A stretch of DNA of 38,200 nucleotides from a virus. The stretch's first letter is position 1; each line of letters starts with the position of its first letter. The DNA lies in IMG/VR virus record IMGVR_UViG_3300042691_015379, positions 1 through 38,200 of that record; one strand, given 5' to 3'. Shown here one piece after another: positions 1-7,659 of this stretch. The notes below the pieces were generated by a model. That model saw nothing but the letters and a program-made list of their open reading frames with translations. It was not told the DNA's origin and made no database searches. The translations under genes were made by a program, and so were the position numbers.

Positions 1-1
1 C

Positions 2-70
2 AGGCTGGCCTCGACCGGCAGTGTTTTGGACTCCGCCACCATTACATTTGAGATTGACTCCGCGCCGTAG
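2..70 (+). CDS. C-terminal end of an upstream gene (partial)
   Basis: One frame is open from the window edge to a TAG at 68-70. It would encode about 22 residues ending in TITFEIDSAP. The alternating hydrophobic and polar residues look like the last beta strand of a virion protein. In phages with this gene order a capsid or head-completion gene would be expected here. Too little is visible to assign a family. The other two forward frames either stop sooner or give a less plausible composition. Confidence 0.35.
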   Translation, partial: RLASTGSVLDSATITFEIDSAP

Positions 71-179
71 GCGGGCACGTTTTGTGACTTTTCAGCAGGA
101 TATTAGTGAGCGGGGCTTAACGCGCCACCGCAATTCGAGGTAGGATCAACCTGTTTCTAACCTTTGCAAAGGAGACACC

Positions 180-389
180 ATGATGAGTTTGGCAGACCTT
201 AGCGCCCTTGCGGCCAGCGTCGAATCGGCCCGTGTCGCGTTCAATACCGCCCTGACGAACGCTACGGCGGCGGGTATCGCGGTAACGGCACACGTCAACT
301 ACGGCGGCCCGGCCCCTGTGCCCGGTGCCCCGGCGTCGGCGGCGAGCCTTGTCGCCTCGTGCAGCCTTCCGCTGCCCGTGACCGAGTAA
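180..389 (+). CDS. Small hypothetical protein of the head-tail region
   Basis: This 69-residue protein begins MMSLADLSALAASVES and has an amphipathic, alanine-rich N-terminal half followed by a proline/alanine stretch (GGPAPVPGAPAS). A strong ribosome-binding site, AAAGGAG, ends at 174. That is 5 bases before the ATG at 180 and 8 before the second ATG at 183, so either could be the true start. It lies 9 bases upstream of the next small gene and is probably co-transcribed with the virion genes. I do not recognise the family. A small structural or decoration role would fit the location but is not shown by the sequence. Confidence 0.7.
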   Translation: MMSLADLSALAASVESARVAFNTALTNATAAGIAVTAHVNYGGPAPVPGAPASAASLVASCSLPLPVTE

Positions 390-398
390 GGGTGACGC

Positions 399-590
399 AT
401 GAAGTTCAACTTCGAGCTCGAAGAGCAAGAGGCCAACGTCGTGTTGACATCCCTGGCCAAGCAGCCGTACGAGATGACGGCTGGCGTGATCGACAAGCTG
501 CGCTTCCAGGCGCAGAGCCAGATCAACGCGGCAAACGCGCCCAAGAGCGAGGGTGAGCAGCCCGCGCCGGCTCCCGCCGAGGGCAAGTGA
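399..590 (+). CDS. Small phage protein, related to the one at 26665-26883
   Basis: This 63-residue protein starts MKFNFELEEQEANVVLTSLA. The pattern is a short beta strand (FNFEL), then an N-x-x-L helix, then a proline-containing turn (AKQPYEM) and a second amphipathic helix. The tail is proline/alanine-rich. Similar small proteins are widespread in tailed phages but have no established function that I know. The protein at 26665-26883 has the same layout (VFTLNFAQVNLIL, then GELP), so the window seems to hold two members of one family. It sits between a small gene and the tail nozzle gene. Confidence 0.7.
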   Translation: MKFNFELEEQEANVVLTSLAKQPYEMTAGVIDKLRFQAQSQINAANAPKSEGEQPAPAPAEGK

Positions 591-596
591 TGGCAC

Positions 597-626
597 GGGG
601 GCGCCCCGGGCGACTGGGGCGCTCCC
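597..626. other. Strong intergenic hairpin between 399-590 and the tail nozzle gene
   Basis: The arms at 597-607 (GGGGGCGCCCC) and 616-626 (GGGGCGCTCCC) pair over 11 positions with one G-T pair and an 8-base loop. There is no T tract on either side, so it is not a textbook intrinsic terminator. It could slow transcription, protect a processed 3' end, or set a step in expression between the small genes and the tail genes. Confidence 0.55.
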
Positions 627-654
627 TGACCGTCTGAGACAGTGAGGGTAGTTT

Positions 655-2607
655 ATGGCCGGGTTCAAGGCAGAGATCTTCAAGGGAATTGTGCCGAGGC
701 TCCCGGAGTCGTTGCTCCCAGAAGGCACGGCCACCATCGCGCAGAACTGCGACTTCGCCTATGGCGAGTTGCGCAACACCAAAGGCGGGTTCCTGTTCGG
801 CACTATGCAGAACACCCCGGCCTCGATCTACACCGACGACGGCGCGGTGTTCTACACCTGGCCGACCGATACCGATGCCGTCCGATCGCCGCTCGTCAGC
901 GACACGTTTAACCGGCTCTACTTCTCGACGACTGGCGGCCTTTTCGTCACCAACCGGCTTGGCCAGCAGCTCACGGGCGGCGTGCCCGCATCTTCGTATC
1001 AGGTCGGGGTGCAGCGGCCAACGGCCGCCCCGACGCTTGTTGTGTCTGGGATCAAGCCCGTAAACGCAACGACCGCAACGCTCGTGTGGACCTTCCACTA
1101 CGAGTACGGCGGCGTGAAGTACCAAGAGGCGACCATCACGCCGACCTCGCTCGGCAATGATCAGTACAGCTTCACCCCGGTAGCCAAGGCGGTCGATACC
1201 CCGGAGGGCGCCTTCCCGGTCGTGCGCCTGGTCGCCAACTGGCTTGTTGACAACTCGCAGATCTTCGACATCTACACCAACAACTCGTCGTTCACGAGCA
1301 CAGCCGGCTATTACAGCCTGTCGATGGCCGACGACTCCGGGCAGGCGACCTACACGATCAAGCTCACCGGAACCATCCCGGAGAAGGAGAAGGAGGCGCG
1401 GGTGTACGTGTACACCTACGTCAACACCTACAACGAGGAAGGGCCGCCAAGCCCCGTGGCGGCGATCAGCACCGGAACCGGTGTCAACGTCACGGTCACG
1501 ACGAACAAGATCGCAGACGGGTCGTACGCGCCGATCAAGGAAATTCGCATCTACCGCACCCCCACGGGATCAGACAACGCCACGTACTACTACGCCGGGT
1601 CGATCGCCGTGCAGGGCCAGCCTGCCGGTAACTACAATTTCCTCGACGACGTTCGCCCGGAACTCCTGAACGAGGAACTGTCCTCGACGGAGGCGTATGC
1701 GCCGAACACGGCCCTGCGCGGCCTGATGGCGCTGCCGAACGGAATCTTGTGCGCGTACAAGGGCAACGAGTTGCACTTCTCCGAAGCGTACAAGCCCTGG
1801 TCGTGGCCGCCGTCCTATGTGAAGGTGCTGCCGAACTCCATAGTAGGCGGCATCTCCTATGGCTCGGGCGCTGTCGTCACGACGACGACCAGCCCCTACC
1901 TGGTGTCTGGCGTTACCTCGGACTCCATGACCACCCAGAGGCTCAACGTCGATCAGGCGGGCGTCTCGAAGTGGTCGATCGCGGTCGCCAACGGATCGGT
2001 CGTCTACGCCAGCAACGACGGGCTCGTTGAACTCGTGGGCGGCCGGGCCTCGCTCGATGCCAGCAGCAAGTTCTTCACGCGCGAAGTCTGGCGCGCACGA
2101 TTCGGCGCCGGCCTGTCCTCAATGCGGCTTGCGGTGTGGGACGGGCGCCTCGTCATCTTCTCGAGCAGCAACGCCTTCACGCCGGCCATGATCCGGCTGG
2201 ATGAAGCCGAGGGCGCAATGACCGATCTGCCGTCTTTCGTGGCGCAGACATCGTTCGTGAGCCCGATGGCCGACCAGATGTACTACGCCACAGGGGCCAT
2301 GCTGTACCAGTTCAACGGTGGAACAGATCAAAGCGCCGTCTGGCAGTCGCGCGAGATCGTGCTCGATCGCCCGCTGAACTTTGGAATTGGCCAGGCTGTT
2401 ACGCAGGGCACCTGGACGCTCGAGCTCTGGGCGCTCGTCAACGGCACGTACTCGCTGCGGCACACGCAGTCCATCCCGCAAGGCATCTCGACCTTCCGCC
2501 TTCCGTCGGGGTACGAGTCCGACCGGTATCGCATCAAGATCAGCGGCACGGGGCGCTTTCGTGAGTTGCGCGTCGCCCAGACCGCGCGAGAACTGGCGAC
2601 GCTCTGA
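655..2607 (+). CDS. Tail nozzle / tail tubular protein B-like
   Basis: This 650-residue protein begins MAGFKAEIFKGIVPRLPESL. It has the early pattern LPEGTATIAQNCDFAYGELR, typical of podovirus tail nozzle proteins, whose N-terminus contains 'pL..gyA..a.N.d...G.lr'. Residues of about 110-290 look like fibronectin-III-type beta sandwiches (TATLVWTF, then EARVYVYTYVN and NEEGPPSPV). The C-terminal half has repeated beta strands such as VVYASNDGLVELVGG and RLVIFSSS, as expected for a propeller-like body. It would form the distal tail tube through which DNA leaves the particle. A weak GAGG precedes the start. Its stop overlaps the start of the fibre gene (TGATG), implying translational coupling. 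The fold-level call is from motif resemblance only. Confidence 0.7.
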   Translation: MAGFKAEIFKGIVPRLPESLLPEGTATIAQNCDFAYGELRNTKGGFLFGTMQNTPASIYTDDGAVFYTWPTDTDAVRSPLVSDTFNRLYFSTTGGLFVTNRLGQQLTGGVPASSYQVGVQRPTAAPTLVVSGIKPVNATTATLVWTFHYEYGGVKYQEATITPTSLGNDQYSFTPVAKAVDTPEGAFPVVRLVANWLVDNSQIFDIYTNNSSFTSTAGYYSLSMADDSGQATYTIKLTGTIPEKEKEARVYVYTYVNTYNEEGPPSPVAAISTGTGVNVTVTTNKIADGSYAPIKEIRIYRTPTGSDNATYYYAGSIAVQGQPAGNYNFLDDVRPELLNEELSSTEAYAPNTALRGLMALPNGILCAYKGNELHFSEAYKPWSWPPSYVKVLPNSIVGGISYGSGAVVTTTTSPYLVSGVTSDSMTTQRLNVDQAGVSKWSIAVANGSVVYASNDGLVELVGGRASLDASSKFFTREVWRARFGAGLSSMRLAVWDGRLVIFSSSNAFTPAMIRLDEAEGAMTDLPSFVAQTSFVSPMADQMYYATGAMLYQFNGGTDQSAVWQSREIVLDRPLNFGIGQAVTQGTWTLELWALVNGTYSLRHTQSIPQGISTFRLPSGYESDRYRIKISGTGRFRELRVAQTARELATL

Positions 2608-5051
2608 TGAGCACCAAGAAGGCAACATCACTTGCCGGTGTACCTGGCGTCCCACTAGCGGCGCTCGATGCCATCGAGGACGAGAACACACGCATTGTCG
2701 TGCGCGCCATCGTTGACGGATGGAACGTCCGCAACGGAAACGCGGGCAAGCCGGAAAACCGCTTCATCACGCTGAACGAACTCGGAAGCGTCGAGAACCT
2801 TGTCGTTGGTCTGCGCGGGAAGGTGACAGCGATCGAGGACGAACAGCGCCAAACGCTGCGCGCCTCAGAGATCAACCGCCTGATCAACGACGTGCAGGGG
2901 CAGATCATGGAGTCCCTGCTCTGGCAGGAACTCGGCACCCGGATCGACAACATCGACCTGGCGATCGTCGCCGAACAGCAGGCGCGCATCGCGGCCGTGC
3001 AGGCCGAGGCTAACGCTCGGATTGCCTCCGCAAACCAACTGGCCGCGGACATTGCGGAAGTTGCAGCCGACCTCGTAGACGAGGCCACGGCGCGCCTGAA
3101 CTTCGACAACACGGCGGGATCGCAGATCCTTACCCTGCAGCAGACAACCGCCACGCAAGCGACCCAGATTACCGGCCTGCAGACCAGGACGACGGCGGCC
3201 GAGAACACGATCGTCACCCTGCAGCAGACGACGGCCACGCAGGCCACCCAGATTACTGGCCTGACAACGCGGACGACCAACGCCGAAAACTCGATCGTCA
3301 CGCTGCAACAGACGACGGCCACTCAGGCCACGGCGCTGACGAACCTGACCTCGCGGGTAGACACCGCGGAGTCAAGCATAACGACGCTGCAGCAAACGAC
3401 GGCCACTCAGGCCACGTTGATCACCTCTCTAACCACGCGCGTAAACACGGCAGAGTCGAACATCACGACCCTGCAGACGACGACGGGCAATCAGGCAACC
3501 TCGATCACGAGCCTGACAACCCGGATGGATGGCGCCGAGAGCAACATCAGCTCGCAAGGCGGGCGGTTGACTACGGCCGAGTCGAACATTACGACGCTGC
3601 AATCGACGACCGCTACAACGGCGACAAACCTGACTTCGCTGACGACGCGAGTCGGCACGGCCGAGACCAACATCGGCACGCTGCAGACGACGACTGCCAA
3701 CCAGGCCACGCAGCTGAACATCGTGTCGGCGACGGCCAACAACAAGGCCAAGGTCTTCTATCAGGCGTCCGCGCCTACGTCCGTTGACAACGGGTACCAA
3801 CTCGCAGTCAACGACATGTGGCTCGACAGCGACGACAACAACAGGCTGTACCGGTGGAACGGGTCGTCTTGGGCCGAGTCGTCGGACGCGCGAATCGCGG
3901 CAAACGCGGCCGCGATCACAACCGAGACAACGGCGCGCATCAACGGCGACAACGCTATAACGAATAGCGTTACAACGCAGTTCTCGACGGTCAACAACAA
4001 CATCGCCGCGCTGCAGCAGGCAGACACGACGATTACCAATAGCGTCGCGTCCCTGTCATCGACCGTCACCACGCTTCAAGCAACGGTCGGTGCCAACACG
4101 TCTGCGATCCAGACCGAGGCCACGACCCGCGCCAACGCGGACAACGACCTGTACGCAAAGTATTCGGTCAAGATCGACCAGAACGGATACGTCTCAGGCT
4201 TCGGCCTGATGAGTACGGCCAACAATGCCGCGCCAAGCTCGACGTTCATTGTGCGCGCTGACTCGTTCGCCGTCGGCAGCCCGAGCGGCCCTGGCATCAC
4301 GCCGGCCGTGCCGTTTGTCGTCAAGACCACGCCGAGCACAAACCCGGACGGATCGACGATCCCGGTTGGCGTGTACATGGGCTCGGCCTACGTCAAGGAG
4401 TTGAGCGGCGTCTACATCTACGCGGGAATGCTCGAGGCCGGGAAGATCTACACCGGCAGCCAGTACATCGACATCGTGAGCAAGTACCCGGTGCTTGCTA
4501 CGCCCGGTATCACTGTTATGGGATACGGCGCCTGGAGTCCAAGTGCGGCCACCAACTACGTCGAGGCTTTCACGACGAACCTGCGGCTGTACGCGCCGGA
4601 CTGGCATCACATGGTCCCGATCAACCAGCGCGTCAGGCACATGAATCCGGGCGAAGAGCTCCGCGTCACGATCATCGCAACGTCTGTTGTGGATTACTTC
4701 CTGTCGGTCTGGTATCGAATCCGCTCGTACATCACGGCGAACGATTGGCCCGCATACACGGCAGCCAACTTCCCGAACATTGTCTACAAGGACTGGTTCC
4801 CGTACTTCTCATGGGTGACTGAGCCGCGGCCGTCCAACGGGCCGATCACCATATCGGTAAATGTACCGTTCCACTTGAACGACGATCAGTACATCGAGTT
4901 CACGATCGCTCCGACCGCATACAACTACGGCGCAAACTCTCCATCCGGTCCGCCTGAAACGTGGTCGAACCCGGACAACTGGTTCCCGATCAACACAAGT
5001 GCGACTGTCTACATCGACTCGTCCGTTACGCTGGTAGCCTCAAACCTATGA
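2607..5051 (+). CDS. Tail fibre protein with coiled-coil shaft and variable tip
   Basis: This is an 814-residue fibre. Residues 1-160 contain helical, heptad-like segments (EQQARIAAVQAEANARIASA). Residues 177-372 are a regular coiled-coil shaft built from 28-residue units resembling LQQTTATQATQITGLTTRTT. Residues of about 420-600 resemble the J-type tail protein region often annotated DUF1983, with YSVKIDQNGYVSGFGLMS, then FIVRADSFAV and VYMGSAYVKELSG. Residues of about 620-814 form an aromatic-rich, beta-rich tip that looks unrelated to the rest and probably binds the host receptor. The protein is probably a trimer. It starts inside the stop codon of the nozzle gene and ends in an ATGA overlap with the next gene. 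Confidence 0.8.
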   Translation: MSTKKATSLAGVPGVPLAALDAIEDENTRIVVRAIVDGWNVRNGNAGKPENRFITLNELGSVENLVVGLRGKVTAIEDEQRQTLRASEINRLINDVQGQIMESLLWQELGTRIDNIDLAIVAEQQARIAAVQAEANARIASANQLAADIAEVAADLVDEATARLNFDNTAGSQILTLQQTTATQATQITGLQTRTTAAENTIVTLQQTTATQATQITGLTTRTTNAENSIVTLQQTTATQATALTNLTSRVDTAESSITTLQQTTATQATLITSLTTRVNTAESNITTLQTTTGNQATSITSLTTRMDGAESNISSQGGRLTTAESNITTLQSTTATTATNLTSLTTRVGTAETNIGTLQTTTANQATQLNIVSATANNKAKVFYQASAPTSVDNGYQLAVNDMWLDSDDNNRLYRWNGSSWAESSDARIAANAAAITTETTARINGDNAITNSVTTQFSTVNNNIAALQQADTTITNSVASLSSTVTTLQATVGANTSAIQTEATTRANADNDLYAKYSVKIDQNGYVSGFGLMSTANNAAPSSTFIVRADSFAVGSPSGPGITPAVPFVVKTTPSTNPDGSTIPVGVYMGSAYVKELSGVYIYAGMLEAGKIYTGSQYIDIVSKYPVLATPGITVMGYGAWSPSAATNYVEAFTTNLRLYAPDWHHMVPINQRVRHMNPGEELRVTIIATSVVDYFLSVWYRIRSYITANDWPAYTAANFPNIVYKDWFPYFSWVTEPRPSNGPITISVNVPFHLNDDQYIEFTIAPTAYNYGANSPSGPPETWSNPDNWFPINTSATVYIDSSVTLVASNL
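3135..3720 (+). repeat. 84-bp in-frame repeats encoding the tail-fibre shaft
   Basis: Copies begin with a Leu-Gln codon pair at 3135, 3219, 3303, 3387 and 3471, exactly 84 bases apart. There is then one 126-base interval to 3597 and a final 84-base step to 3681. Each unit is 28 residues, or four heptads, and the long interval is six heptads, so the heptad register is never lost. The consensus protein unit is LQQTTATQAT, then I/L-T-x-L-T-x-R, then AE(S/N)xI. The copies are diverged, so this is an old repeat and not a recent slippage product. Confidence 0.85.
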
Positions 5052-5371
5052 CGTACTACCTCTATCGTTTGCCGAATGGCGTTCCAGAACTGCTGACGCA
5101 TCCGCTTCCGCCGCAATGCCCAGACGGCACGAGGCTGATCCGTACGACGCAAGAGCGTGTCGATGTTGTCAACATGCGGTTCAACGAGAACGACGAGCTC
5201 GTGCCGGTTGCCCTGCCTTACACGACCAGGCGGCGCATGGCCTACCCCCGGATCGGCGACCAACTGGACGCGCTTTGGCACGCCATGGATCAGGGCACGC
5301 TGCCCAAGGCCGAGCCTTTCTACTCGGACATCAAGGCGGTCAAGGACGCCAACCCGAAGCCGTCGAATTGA
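5048..5371 (+). CDS. Small tail-associated protein, possibly fibre assembly
   Basis: This is a 107-residue protein starting at the ATG that overlaps the fibre stop (ATGA). An upstream in-frame ATG at 4961 lies inside the fibre gene and is less likely. The C-terminal part reads YPRIGDQLDALWHAMD, a pattern common in small proteins encoded just after phage tail fibres ('YP.i.dQLDalw'), followed by a lysine/proline-rich end. By position it may help fibre folding or attachment, but this is not demonstrated. The N-terminal half (MTYYLYRLPNGVPELL) is not distinctive. Confidence 0.75.
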   Translation: MTYYLYRLPNGVPELLTHPLPPQCPDGTRLIRTTQERVDVVNMRFNENDELVPVALPYTTRRRMAYPRIGDQLDALWHAMDQGTLPKAEPFYSDIKAVKDANPKPSN

Positions 5372-5394
5372 GGACAGGTGGGCAGAATCGGGCC

Positions 5395-5907
5395 ATGAAA
5401 ATCGACGTTCGTGTGCCTGTCGATGTCCCAAGCGCGCTGCTCCATGCCGCGCAGCTGCCGACTGTTGTCGAGAATAGGCCCGTACTCGAGATCCCCGGAC
5501 GCGACATCCGGGAGAAATTGGCGAACCTTGAGAGGGCGCTGCAGGCCGGCGAGACGATGGAGTTGCCGGTACGGCACCACTTCTCGCGCGGCGTGTATGC
5601 GCGTGAGTTGTTCATCCCGAAGGGTACGGTCCTAGTCGGGAAGATCCACAAGCACAGCCAGATCAACATTGTGTCGCAGGGCGACATCTCGGTACTGACC
5701 GAGAGCGGGGTGAAGCGCGTGCAAGCCCCGTTTACGTTAGTGTCCGGGCCGGGTATCAAGCGTGCGGGTTACGCTCACGAAGATACGATCTGGACGACGA
5801 TCCACGGCACGCATGAGACCGATCTCGACGCACTCGAGGACGAGTTGATTGCGGCATCGTTTGAAGACTACGACCGCTTTACGGCGGCGTTGACGCACCG
5901 GGAGTAA
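5395..5907 (+). CDS. Cupin-like phage protein
   Basis: This 170-residue protein uses the ATG at 5395. An in-frame upstream extension to 5116 would overlap the whole previous gene and is rejected. Residues of about 60-150 show the cupin double-stranded beta-helix pattern: FIPKGTVLVGKIHKHSQINI, then VSQGDISVLTESGVKRVQAP, then GPGIKRAGYAHEDTIWTTIH. Histidines in the first strand motif and in the HEDT segment could hold a metal. Proteins of this type are frequent beside phage tail genes and are often annotated only as cupin or hypothetical. No enzymatic role can be assigned. It lies 5 bases before the next gene. Confidence 0.75.
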   Translation: MKIDVRVPVDVPSALLHAAQLPTVVENRPVLEIPGRDIREKLANLERALQAGETMELPVRHHFSRGVYARELFIPKGTVLVGKIHKHSQINIVSQGDISVLTESGVKRVQAPFTLVSGPGIKRAGYAHEDTIWTTIHGTHETDLDALEDELIAASFEDYDRFTAALTHRE

Positions 5908-5912
5908 TCAAC

Positions 5913-6539
5913 ATGGCATGGGCAGTCGTAGCGGGCGCAGCAATCACCACTGTCGGCGGCGCGCTCATGAGCCGAAAGGGTAACAAGGCCCAAGACGCGG
6001 CCGCGAACGCGGCGAACCTCGAGGCCGAGATTGCCCGCGATCAGTGGGAGCGATACAAGGAAGTCTACGCCCCGCTGGAAGAGCAGTTCGTGGCGGAGTC
6101 CTTTGCTTACGACTCCCCGCAGAATTACGCGCTGGCCGCTGGCGAAGCGTCTGCGGACGTTTCGACGCAGTTTGGCAAGATGCGGCAGCGACTCAACCGC
6201 ACGCCTGGCCTTGACCCGTCCTCGCCGGCCTATCAAGCCTCCATGGTCAACCTCGACCTGAGCCAGGCCGCGACAGACGCCACAATGCAGAACCGCGCTC
6301 GGCTTGGCGTGCGAGACACGGCGTACGACCGCAAGCGTACGGCGCTTGCCCTCGGCAAGGGCCTCGATCAGACGGCGGCATCCGGCGCCGGTCGATCCGC
6401 CAATTCGCTTTCCAGTTTGGCCGCAGCCCAGTACGGCCAAGCGTCGGACGCCGCGGCGGGCCTTGGCACGCTGACGAGCAACCTGATCAATGCTTGGCAG
6501 AACCGCAAGCCCGCGACGACTACGCCCGGCGGGCCGTAA
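5913..6539 (+). CDS. Internal virion / DNA ejection protein candidate (gp14-like)
   Basis: This 208-residue protein has a hydrophobic, glycine-rich N-terminus (MAWAVVAGAAITTVGGALMS) followed by long helical segments such as AQDAAANAANLEAEIARDQ. The C-terminal end is low in complexity. T7 gp14-like ejection proteins share this layout: a short membrane-active N-terminus, then alpha-helical alanine-rich sequence, placed just upstream of two larger internal proteins. That is the position here. It probably helps form the channel across the outer membrane during DNA entry. The assignment rests on architecture and order, since sequence motifs in this family are weak. Confidence 0.65.
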   Translation: MAWAVVAGAAITTVGGALMSRKGNKAQDAAANAANLEAEIARDQWERYKEVYAPLEEQFVAESFAYDSPQNYALAAGEASADVSTQFGKMRQRLNRTPGLDPSSPAYQASMVNLDLSQAATDATMQNRARLGVRDTAYDRKRTALALGKGLDQTAASGAGRSANSLSSLAAAQYGQASDAAAGLGTLTSNLINAWQNRKPATTTPGGP

Positions 6540-6550
6540 GGAGAAATGCA

Positions 6551-7645
6551 ATGAGCGTCATGGGACTCGGCTTGGCCACTCGCGCCGCCAATACTTTCTT
6601 CGACGACCAGGACAAGAAGCGCGACAAAAAGATCCGCGAAGAGCGCGAGGCTCGGCGGTGGACAAGCGAGGAGGCCGGGCTCGATGCGGCCGACACGACT
6701 CGTCCGTATGCGACCGAGGCCGCGGTCACGGGCGCTATGAATACTGCCGACGCGAATCGATCGCAGTTGCGCACCCGCCCGGGCGAAACCGAGAACGCGA
6801 TCGCGCGCCAAGGCATTGAGTCGGTCTCACTTGAGCGTGCAGCAGCGCGCCAGGGCACGGTCGAGGAAGCGAACGACCTCAACGCCCAAACGAACACGAA
6901 CAACGCAAAGGTCAACAGCGCGCTGTCCAACGTCAAGGTCGAAGATCTGCCGCGAGCAGTCGCCGACGCCCGACGCGCTGGCGTACTGCAAGGCGAGCAA
7001 GTGCAGACGGCAGTCCTCGGCGGTCTTGCCACGCTTCTTGGCCGTGGCGACAACGCTGGCGTGATCAAGTACATGAACGACATGGCCAAGGCCAGCGGAG
7101 GCGGAGGCCCGGAGATCGTCCGTGTAGGCACGATCAACGTGGGCGGTCGCAATGTGTTCGTGGCGCAGGATGCAGCAGGGGCTTCGGTATTTCAGATCCC
7201 GCTCGATTCACTCAAGAACATGGTCAAGCAGCCGGGAGAGAAGGTTATCGTCAAGCCGGGTGAGACCGTGGGAATGCTCTCCCCAGACGGCACGTACAAG
7301 CCTTCGTACACCGCTCCCGAAACCCGCAGCGGCCGATTAGAGAAGATGGGGCCGCTCGAGCGCGACGTGACGTACCTCATGGACGCGCACGGCATGGGCC
7401 AGCAGCAGGCCCTCCAATACCTGAACTCGGCGAAGTCGATGACGCGCCAGCAGTTCATTCTCAAGGGCATCGAAAACCTGACCGCGATCGGCAAGACAGC
7501 GACGCAAGACGACATCGCCAACTTCGGCACGCTCTACGATTCCGCAAGCGCAATCCCGGCAAATCCGGGCTTGGGCGCGGGATCGAATAACTCGGCACCC
7601 GGTAAAAAGGATCCTCGTATCGACGGCCTTCTCGGCATCCCTTAA
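6551..7645 (+). CDS. Second internal virion / ejection protein candidate
   Basis: This 364-residue protein starts at ATG 6551, preceded by an AAGGAG that overlaps the stop of the previous gene. The longer in-frame extension to 6494 would run back into that gene. It is mostly alpha-helical and charged (FFDDQDKKRDKKIREEREA). A central beta-rich part reads RVGTINVGGRNVFVAQD, followed by KVIVKPGETVGMLSPDGTYK. Its place between the gp14-like gene and the giant gene matches the middle ejection protein of T7-like injection machines. No catalytic motif is seen. It could instead be a scaffold or chaperone for the giant protein. Confidence 0.6.
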   Translation: MSVMGLGLATRAANTFFDDQDKKRDKKIREEREARRWTSEEAGLDAADTTRPYATEAAVTGAMNTADANRSQLRTRPGETENAIARQGIESVSLERAAARQGTVEEANDLNAQTNTNNAKVNSALSNVKVEDLPRAVADARRAGVLQGEQVQTAVLGGLATLLGRGDNAGVIKYMNDMAKASGGGGPEIVRVGTINVGGRNVFVAQDAAGASVFQIPLDSLKNMVKQPGEKVIVKPGETVGMLSPDGTYKPSYTAPETRSGRLEKMGPLERDVTYLMDAHGMGQQQALQYLNSAKSMTRQQFILKGIENLTAIGKTATQDDIANFGTLYDSASAIPANPGLGAGSNNSAPGKKDPRIDGLLGIP

Positions 7646-7659
7646 CACTAAGGCGCCTC

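Noticed and set aside
4961-5047. An upstream ATG for the gene at 5048-5371
   Set aside because: It lies within the fibre gene and would add 29 residues without family resemblance; the ATGA overlap at 5048 is the better start.
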